Source of the DNA: Acidobacteriaceae bacterium
Lineage (GTDB): Bacteria; Acidobacteriota; Terriglobia; Terriglobales; Acidobacteriaceae
DNA length: 11,689 nucleotides
Direction: 5' to 3'
Assembly: GCA_003152795.1 (NCBI GenBank)
Contig: PMBA01000424.1
Coordinates: 7,136 to 18,824 of the forward strand
The notes under the pieces were generated by a model. That model saw nothing but the letters and a program-made list of their open reading frames with translations. It was not told the origin of the DNA and ran no database searches. Position 1 is the stretch's first letter; each line of letters starts with the position of its first letter. Position numbers and translations under genes: made by a program. This document shows, piece after piece, positions 7,684-11,689 of this stretch.

Positions 7684-7721
7684 CGCCCCCCAGCGCTCAG
7701 GAATTTCATACCCGGGGGGTG
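7684..7721 (+). promoter_or_regulatory. GC hairpin in the leader of the beta-helix gene
   Basis: CGCCCCCC (7684-7691) can pair with GGGGGGTG (7714-7721): eight pairs including one G-U, with a 22-nt loop. It ends 13 nt before the AGGAG ribosome-binding site (7735-7739). It is not followed by a T run, so it is more likely an mRNA-stabilising or translation-modulating leader structure than a terminator. Confidence 0.3.
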
Positions 7722-7745
7722 GTGGATAGAATCCAGGAGAGAAAA

Positions 7746-9611
7746 ATGCGAACCAAGACTTCCCCCGCTATCCTATTCACCGTATTGACCCTTTCGGCAT
7801 TGTGTTATGGGCAACTATGGTCCGGCATCCTGGATCCCACTCGCGCCATCGACTGGACCAAGGTTGGGGTTGGCGGTATTCCGCCCCGCACCACGGTCTG
7901 TTCGACGATCAACCCGAACGGTTCGGCTGATATGACCGGAACCATCAATTCGGCGTTGAGTTCCTGCGCTTCGGGAGAGACGGTTGCATTAGCCTCAGGC
8001 ACGTTCAGGGTTAACGGGAACATTAATGTGCCAGGCAATGTCACGCTGCGCGGAGCGGGAGCGAACCTGACAATTCTCGACGTACACGGTTCTGGCAACG
8101 GTGCGATTAATCTCGGTTCGGGCTATCCGTCAGTTCCGGGAGTTTCGGTTACCGGCGGAGCGACCAGCGGCTCTACCAGTATCACGGTCTCCAGTACATC
8201 CGGCATTAGTGTGGGCAAGTATCTGATGATCACGGAACTGAACGACCCTTCTTACGTCACCATTCAGGGTGGCGAGGGAAACTGCACGTGGTGCGACGGA
8301 GGGCTGGGCTACAACGGCACCAGGGTTCGAGGACAGATGCTTGAGGTCACCTCGGTGAGCGGAAATACCGTTGGTTTTGATCCCCCTCTCTACACTGCAT
8401 ACAGTGGCACGCCACTGGTGGCTCCGATGACGGCGATCACCTACGCCGGAGTCGAGAACCTTCAGGTATATGCGAATAACACGGGGTATAAGGCGAGCTT
8501 TCAGCTCAGCGGATGCGCCTACTGTTGGCTCAAGGGAATCGAAGCAAACTACACGGATGGAGACTTTGTACAGGTGCACTACGGATTCAGGGACGAAATT
8601 CGAGACAGCTACTTCTCGAACGCTTACCAGCACTCCGCCGGCGATTCCGATTCCGATATTTTCATCGTGGATAAGACAACAGCCTCACTGGTCGAGAACA
8701 ACATTGTCGAACGCGCCCACGTCTCTATCATGATCAACTGGGGCGCCGCCGGAAATGTGATCGCCTACAACTATATGATGGGGGAATTTGATTCGGGTGG
8801 GACCAACTTCGTGATTGGCGGTATCGGAGTTCACGGCGCGCATCCGCAATTTAACTTGATCGAGGGAAACGTGATGAACCAGTACTATCCCGATCAGGTT
8901 TGGGGGTCCTCGGCTTATAACACCTCGTTCCGCAACTGGACAATTGGAACTGGAAAAGCCTGCAAGCCGCTCACCGGAAGGGGAGCTGTAACCTGCAGCG
9001 GCACGAATGGCTGGTATCCATTTCAGGCATCCCGAGCCATGCAGATTGGGCACCTGTCCCGCTACTACAATTTCGTCGGCAACGTGTCCGGCTCGGATGC
9101 CCAGCAGGCCGTGGGTTCCAGCCATGTCGGTTTGCTCGAGTACTCGTCGTCGCGCTCCTACGATTCTACGAACTATAACTTTACATTTGGCTATGGCGAA
9201 TCGAATGACAGCGGGTCGGGCTCAGGATGCTCGGGAGGAACAGCGCCCTGCCACTCTTCGGATGCCTATGCCACCGCATTTCTTCATGGCAATTACACCC
9301 AAGCGGACGGTTCCATCAACTGGGCTGCGGGCGTTACTCATAGCCTGCCCGTCTCGTTCTATCTCACTGCCAAACCTTCATGGTGGGGGTCCCTGCCCTG
9401 GCCTTCGATCGGTCCTGACGTAACGGGTGAAAGCGGTGCGGGCGGACACGCGTCCCTCAGTTCGTCGAACCCGGCCATGGATTGCTATAACAATCAGATG
9501 CACGGTTCTGATGGAGGGGCAGGCAGCCCGTTGACTTTCAATCCAGGCAATTGCTACGGGAACGCTCAAACGCTGGCGCCCCCGACTGACCTAAAAGCTG
9601 TTACTCACTAG
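7746..9611 (+). CDS. Secreted right-handed beta-helix (pectate-lyase-like) protein
   Basis: Exported protein of 621 aa. ATG 7746 is chosen over the upstream GTGs at 7719/7722 because AGGAG (7735-7739) sits six bases before it and it gives a clean signal peptide: MRTKTS, hydrophobic AILFTVLTLSAL, likely signal peptidase I cleavage after CYG (20-22). The mature part opens with TINPNGSADMTGTINSAL and ETVALASGTFRVNGNINVPGNVTLRGAG (79-105), the standard entry of pectate-lyase-superfamily helices in which a cap leads into stacked coils. Later coils contain repeated Asn/Val/Ile patterns such as ASLVENNIVERAHVSIMINWGAAGNVIAYNYMM (313-345) and FNLIEGNVMNQY (369-380). Thr/Ser/Gly-rich stretches are frequent. 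Twelve Cys remain after cleavage, including CTWC (180-183) and CAYC (257-260). Relatives degrade, epimerise or bind acidic polysaccharides. Between polymerase/glycosyltransferase genes and the flippase, action on the locus's own polymer is likely (inference). I cannot identify catalytic residues confidently, so lyase activity is unproven. Confidence 0.85.
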   Translation: MRTKTSPAILFTVLTLSALCYGQLWSGILDPTRAIDWTKVGVGGIPPRTTVCSTINPNGSADMTGTINSALSSCASGETVALASGTFRVNGNINVPGNVTLRGAGANLTILDVHGSGNGAINLGSGYPSVPGVSVTGGATSGSTSITVSSTSGISVGKYLMITELNDPSYVTIQGGEGNCTWCDGGLGYNGTRVRGQMLEVTSVSGNTVGFDPPLYTAYSGTPLVAPMTAITYAGVENLQVYANNTGYKASFQLSGCAYCWLKGIEANYTDGDFVQVHYGFRDEIRDSYFSNAYQHSAGDSDSDIFIVDKTTASLVENNIVERAHVSIMINWGAAGNVIAYNYMMGEFDSGGTNFVIGGIGVHGAHPQFNLIEGNVMNQYYPDQVWGSSAYNTSFRNWTIGTGKACKPLTGRGAVTCSGTNGWYPFQASRAMQIGHLSRYYNFVGNVSGSDAQQAVGSSHVGLLEYSSSRSYDSTNYNFTFGYGESNDSGSGSGCSGGTAPCHSSDAYATAFLHGNYTQADGSINWAAGVTHSLPVSFYLTAKPSWWGSLPWPSIGPDVTGESGAGGHASLSSSNPAMDCYNNQMHGSDGGAGSPLTFNPGNCYGNAQTLAPPTDLKAVTH

Positions 9612-9613
9612 AC

Positions 9614-9628
9614 TCATCAGTCTGATGA
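9614..9628. promoter_or_regulatory. 15-nt odd palindrome after the beta-helix stop
   Basis: TCATCAG-T-CTGATGA is a perfect 7+1+7 inverted repeat starting 3 nt after the TAG of the beta-helix gene. A one-base centre cannot form a tight RNA loop at full length, so it looks more like a protein-binding dyad than a terminator. Function unknown. Confidence 0.25.
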
Positions 9629-9688
9629 CGTAAATCACGAGCTGCATTGCTGGAATTTGCTTGCCGCTGCCCTTGCGCCTATCCTATC

Positions 9689-9707
9689 CGAACCCACACC
9701 GGGTTCG
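9689..9707 (+). terminator. 7-bp hairpin before the flippase gene, weak terminator candidate
   Basis: CGAACCC (9689-9695), loop ACACC, GGGTTCG (9701-9707) form a perfect seven-pair stem. It is followed only by TTG, not a T run, so intrinsic termination would be weak. It lies 16 nt upstream of ATG 9724 and could also influence translation of the flippase gene. Confidence 0.3.
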
Positions 9708-9723
9708 TTGACCTAGATCAAGA

Positions 9724-11343
9724 ATGAAGCCCTTCAACGCGGACGGATCGTTTCAGGCCCCTACGCCCGGCGCGGGCGCCGGCTTGCGTCAGCTTGCGCT
9801 TCGCAGCGCCGCGATCACAGTCCTCTCCGGTGGTTTCGGACTTGCGATCCAGATTGTTGCTACCGCTGTTCTGGCCCGCCTCTTGACCCCAAGGGACTTC
9901 GGCCTGGTCATAATGGTGACGACATTCAGTCTGCTCCTGGTGAATTTTGGTCTGAATGGGTTCACGGAGGCGGTTGTCCAACGGGAAGAAATCGATCACA
10001 CACTGGCAAGCAACCTGTTCTGGATCAATGTCGGTGGTAGCTCGCTGTTGGCAATCGCATTTGCCGCAGCCGGATCCCTGCTCGCAGATATGTACCACGA
10101 CCCGAGGGTCGCGGGTGTCGCCCAGGCCATTGCAGTCACTATTTTCCTGACAGGATTGTCGGTGTTGCACTTGGCTTTGCTGAAGCGGGCAATGAGATTC
10201 AAGATGGTTTCCGCTAATGACATGGTTGCCCGCGGCATTTCCGTCCTGGTCTCGATCGTCCTGGGCTTCGCAGGCTGGGGATACTGGGCGCTTGTGGCTG
10301 GGGCGATTTCACTCCCTGCGAGCACCTGCGCAGGGGCCTGGGTCCTCTGCCGATGGACGCCGGGCCTCCCTCGTCGCGCTCCGGGAACCGGGCCGATGAT
10401 CAGGTTTGCCATCAGCACTTACGGACGCTTTACAACCGGCTATTTCACGAACAACCTTGACAACTTTCTCGTGGGCTGGCGCCTTGGTCCTACGCCGTTG
10501 GGCTTCTACAAGAAGGCGTATGACCTGTTTGTTCTCCCATCGAACCAGCTTTCTACTGGTCTGACCGTGGTTGCAGTGTCAGCACTAAGCCGTTTGCAAC
10601 GCGACCCAATCCATTACAAACGCTATTTCCTCGGTGCGCTGGGTGTCATGGCGTTTGTCGGCATGGGACTCAGCGCCGACCTAACCCTGGTCGGCAAGGA
10701 TCTGATTCTGGTGCTCCTGGGCCCAAAGTGGGGAGAGTCGGGCAGGATTTTCACTCTTTTCGGCCCCGGAATCGGGTTCATGCTGCTCTACTGCACCCAT
10801 ATCTGGCTGCACCTTTCAATTGGAAGAGCGGACCGCTGGTTTCGCTGGGGCTTGGTCGATCTGGTAGTGACGACCTTCTTCCTGTTCGTGGGTCTGCGCT
10901 GGCAAGCGGAAGGAATCGCGGTGGCGTGGGTTGTTTCTTATTGGATCATCACGTTGCCTGCCCTCTGGTACGCCGGAAAGCCCGTAGAACTTAGAATTTC
11001 GTCGATGGCAGCCGTTATATGGAAGTATGTTCTCGCTTCCCTGATAGCGGGCTACGCCACGTTCCTGATCACGCATGCATTCCCATCTTTAGGTGTGCGT
11101 CCAGGTTCGCTTTGGGCCTTCGGTCGTTTAGTCATCGTTTCTTTTCTGTTTGGAACTTTGTATCTCGGTGCGGTCATTTCGCTGCATGGAGGCTTTGCAC
11201 CTCTGAATCAACTGCGGAGGCTTTTCCTGGAGGTGACCTCGCGGCGGCAGTCTTCCAAGCAAGGTCTGGCCTCCGAACCGCTAGCTCATTCTTTCGACGG
11301 CCTGCAACCGGAAGCCCTGGCTGGAACTGAGTTTTCCAGATAG
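9724..11343 (+). CDS. Wzx-like polysaccharide flippase (MOP superfamily)
   Basis: Inner-membrane protein of 539 aa with about 12-14 hydrophobic segments, related to the WzxC/Polysacc_synt_3 branch of the MOP exporters. Typical motifs: VLARLLTPRDFGLVIMV (49-65), in which LLTP.DFGL is the family's signature after TM1; FTEAVVQRE (80-88); and NNLDNFLVGWRLGPTPLGFY (243-262), followed by KKAYDLFVLP (263-272) and LSRLQ (288-292). It should move undecaprenyl-pyrophosphate-linked oligosaccharides from the cytoplasmic to the periplasmic face for polymerisation, which fits the Wzy-like gene upstream. ATG 9724 is the first Met; the ribosome-binding site is weak (TCAAGA). The first ~20 residues are a Gly/Ala/Pro-rich cytoplasmic leader, and the last ~45 form a hydrophilic tail, so it is somewhat longer than common members of about 480-500 aa. 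It is separated from the beta-helix gene by 112 nt containing two dyads, so it may start its own transcript. Confidence 0.88.
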   Translation: MKPFNADGSFQAPTPGAGAGLRQLALRSAAITVLSGGFGLAIQIVATAVLARLLTPRDFGLVIMVTTFSLLLVNFGLNGFTEAVVQREEIDHTLASNLFWINVGGSSLLAIAFAAAGSLLADMYHDPRVAGVAQAIAVTIFLTGLSVLHLALLKRAMRFKMVSANDMVARGISVLVSIVLGFAGWGYWALVAGAISLPASTCAGAWVLCRWTPGLPRRAPGTGPMIRFAISTYGRFTTGYFTNNLDNFLVGWRLGPTPLGFYKKAYDLFVLPSNQLSTGLTVVAVSALSRLQRDPIHYKRYFLGALGVMAFVGMGLSADLTLVGKDLILVLLGPKWGESGRIFTLFGPGIGFMLLYCTHIWLHLSIGRADRWFRWGLVDLVVTTFFLFVGLRWQAEGIAVAWVVSYWIITLPALWYAGKPVELRISSMAAVIWKYVLASLIAGYATFLITHAFPSLGVRPGSLWAFGRLVIVSFLFGTLYLGAVISLHGGFAPLNQLRRLFLEVTSRRQSSKQGLASEPLAHSFDGLQPEALAGTEFSR

Positions 11344-11439
11344 CTCCACAAAGGCGATCAGGATCACGACGGATCAAGCGAGACGGCGTTCGACGAACCG
11401 CAGCGCACCGTCCGGGCATTTCAAACAGTAGAACTAAAC

Positions 11440-11689
11440 ATGCAATTCATAATTCCAAAACGGATCATTCAAACCGGTAAGACCGCGCAGCAACCGCTGC
11501 GCAACCGGGCCATGGTGGCGAACCTGCGCCTTCTGCATCCTGACTATCAATACTTGTTTTTTGATAACCAGCAAGTAGAGAGTTTTATCGATCAACAATT
11601 TCCCCAATACCGGGCGGTTTTTGATTCATTTCGCTTTCTCATTCAGCGCTACGACTTCTTCAGGTATCTCGCCGTCTACCACCATGGCG
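11440..11689 (+). CDS. GT32 (OCH1-like) glycosyltransferase, N-terminal part
   Basis: The frame is open from ATG 11440 to the window edge (83 complete codons), so the gene is truncated by the window, not broken. The N-terminus reads IPKRIIQTGKT (5-15), close to the IPKIIHQTWKT opening of DXD-containing sugar transferases (Gly_transf_sug, GT32). HPDYQYLFFDNQQVESFI (33-50) and FRFLIQRYDFFRYLAVYHHG (64-83) match the NP.y.y..wdd....fi and .a..sD..RY..Ly..GG segments that directly precede the catalytic DXD, which would lie just past the window. It probably adds a hexose from a nucleotide sugar to a lipid-linked oligosaccharide at the cytoplasmic face. It starts 96 nt after the flippase gene, with no strong ribosome-binding site. 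Its codons look more A/T-rich than those of the neighbours, a possible hint of separate origin. Confidence 0.8.
   Translation, partial: MQFIIPKRIIQTGKTAQQPLRNRAMVANLRLLHPDYQYLFFDNQQVESFIDQQFPQYRAVFDSFRFLIQRYDFFRYLAVYHHG

Noticed and set aside
7643..7745. Possible riboswitch (for example c-di-GMP type) in the leader of the beta-helix gene
   Set aside because: Apart from a simple C6/G6 stem, I could not find the conserved core bases of a known riboswitch class.

Overview
The window is a stretch of an exopolysaccharide or capsule-type surface glycan locus from a moderately GC-rich Gram-negative bacterium. The protein style (a FemAB/GNAT-like enzyme with RNKAKQAEKKG, a flippase-domain/GT2 fusion, a large secreted beta-helix protein) resembles Acidobacteriota genomes. 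That assignment is an impression from protein character; no marker gene is present to prove it. All recognisable genes lie on the + strand and are closely packed. I see no tRNA, rRNA, CRISPR array, insertion sequence or integrase.

Layout: (1) 1-58, possibly the tail of an upstream gene. (2) 55-951, a FemAB/GNAT-like acyltransferase, followed after 7 nt by (3) 959-2782, an asparagine-synthase-like ligase whose N-terminal glutaminase nucleophile Cys is replaced by Pro. (4) 2851-4215, an O-antigen polymerase/ligase-family (Wzy/WaaL-like) membrane protein. (5) About 4254-5645, a GT39/ArnT-like membrane glycosyltransferase. (6) 5642-7534, overlapping it by GTGA, a fusion of an LPG-synthase-type flippase-like membrane domain with an ALG5/DPM1-like GT2 polyprenyl-phosphate glycosyltransferase. 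(7) A 211-nt gap with a 19-nt tandem duplication, a 16-bp perfect palindrome, a possible promoter and a GC hairpin. (8) 7746-9611, a secreted right-handed beta-helix (pectate-lyase-like) protein with 12 cysteines in the predicted mature part. (9) 9724-11343, a Wzx/MOP-family polysaccharide flippase. (10) 11440 to the window end, the start of a GT32 (OCH1-like, DXD) glycosyltransferase.

Working model (inference): GT32 and genes outside the window build a lipid-linked repeat unit. The Wzx-like protein flips it and the Wzy-like protein polymerises it. The GT2 domain charges polyprenyl phosphate with a sugar, its fused membrane domain may help move that lipid across the membrane, and the GT39 enzyme uses it on the periplasmic face. 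The acyltransferase and the amidotransferase-like ligase decorate precursors with acyl or amide groups. The secreted beta-helix protein binds, trims or epimerises the exported polymer. The most unusual points are the Cys-less asparagine-synthase homologue and the translationally coupled GT39 plus flippase-domain/GT2 fusion, which looks like a compact periplasmic glycosylation module.
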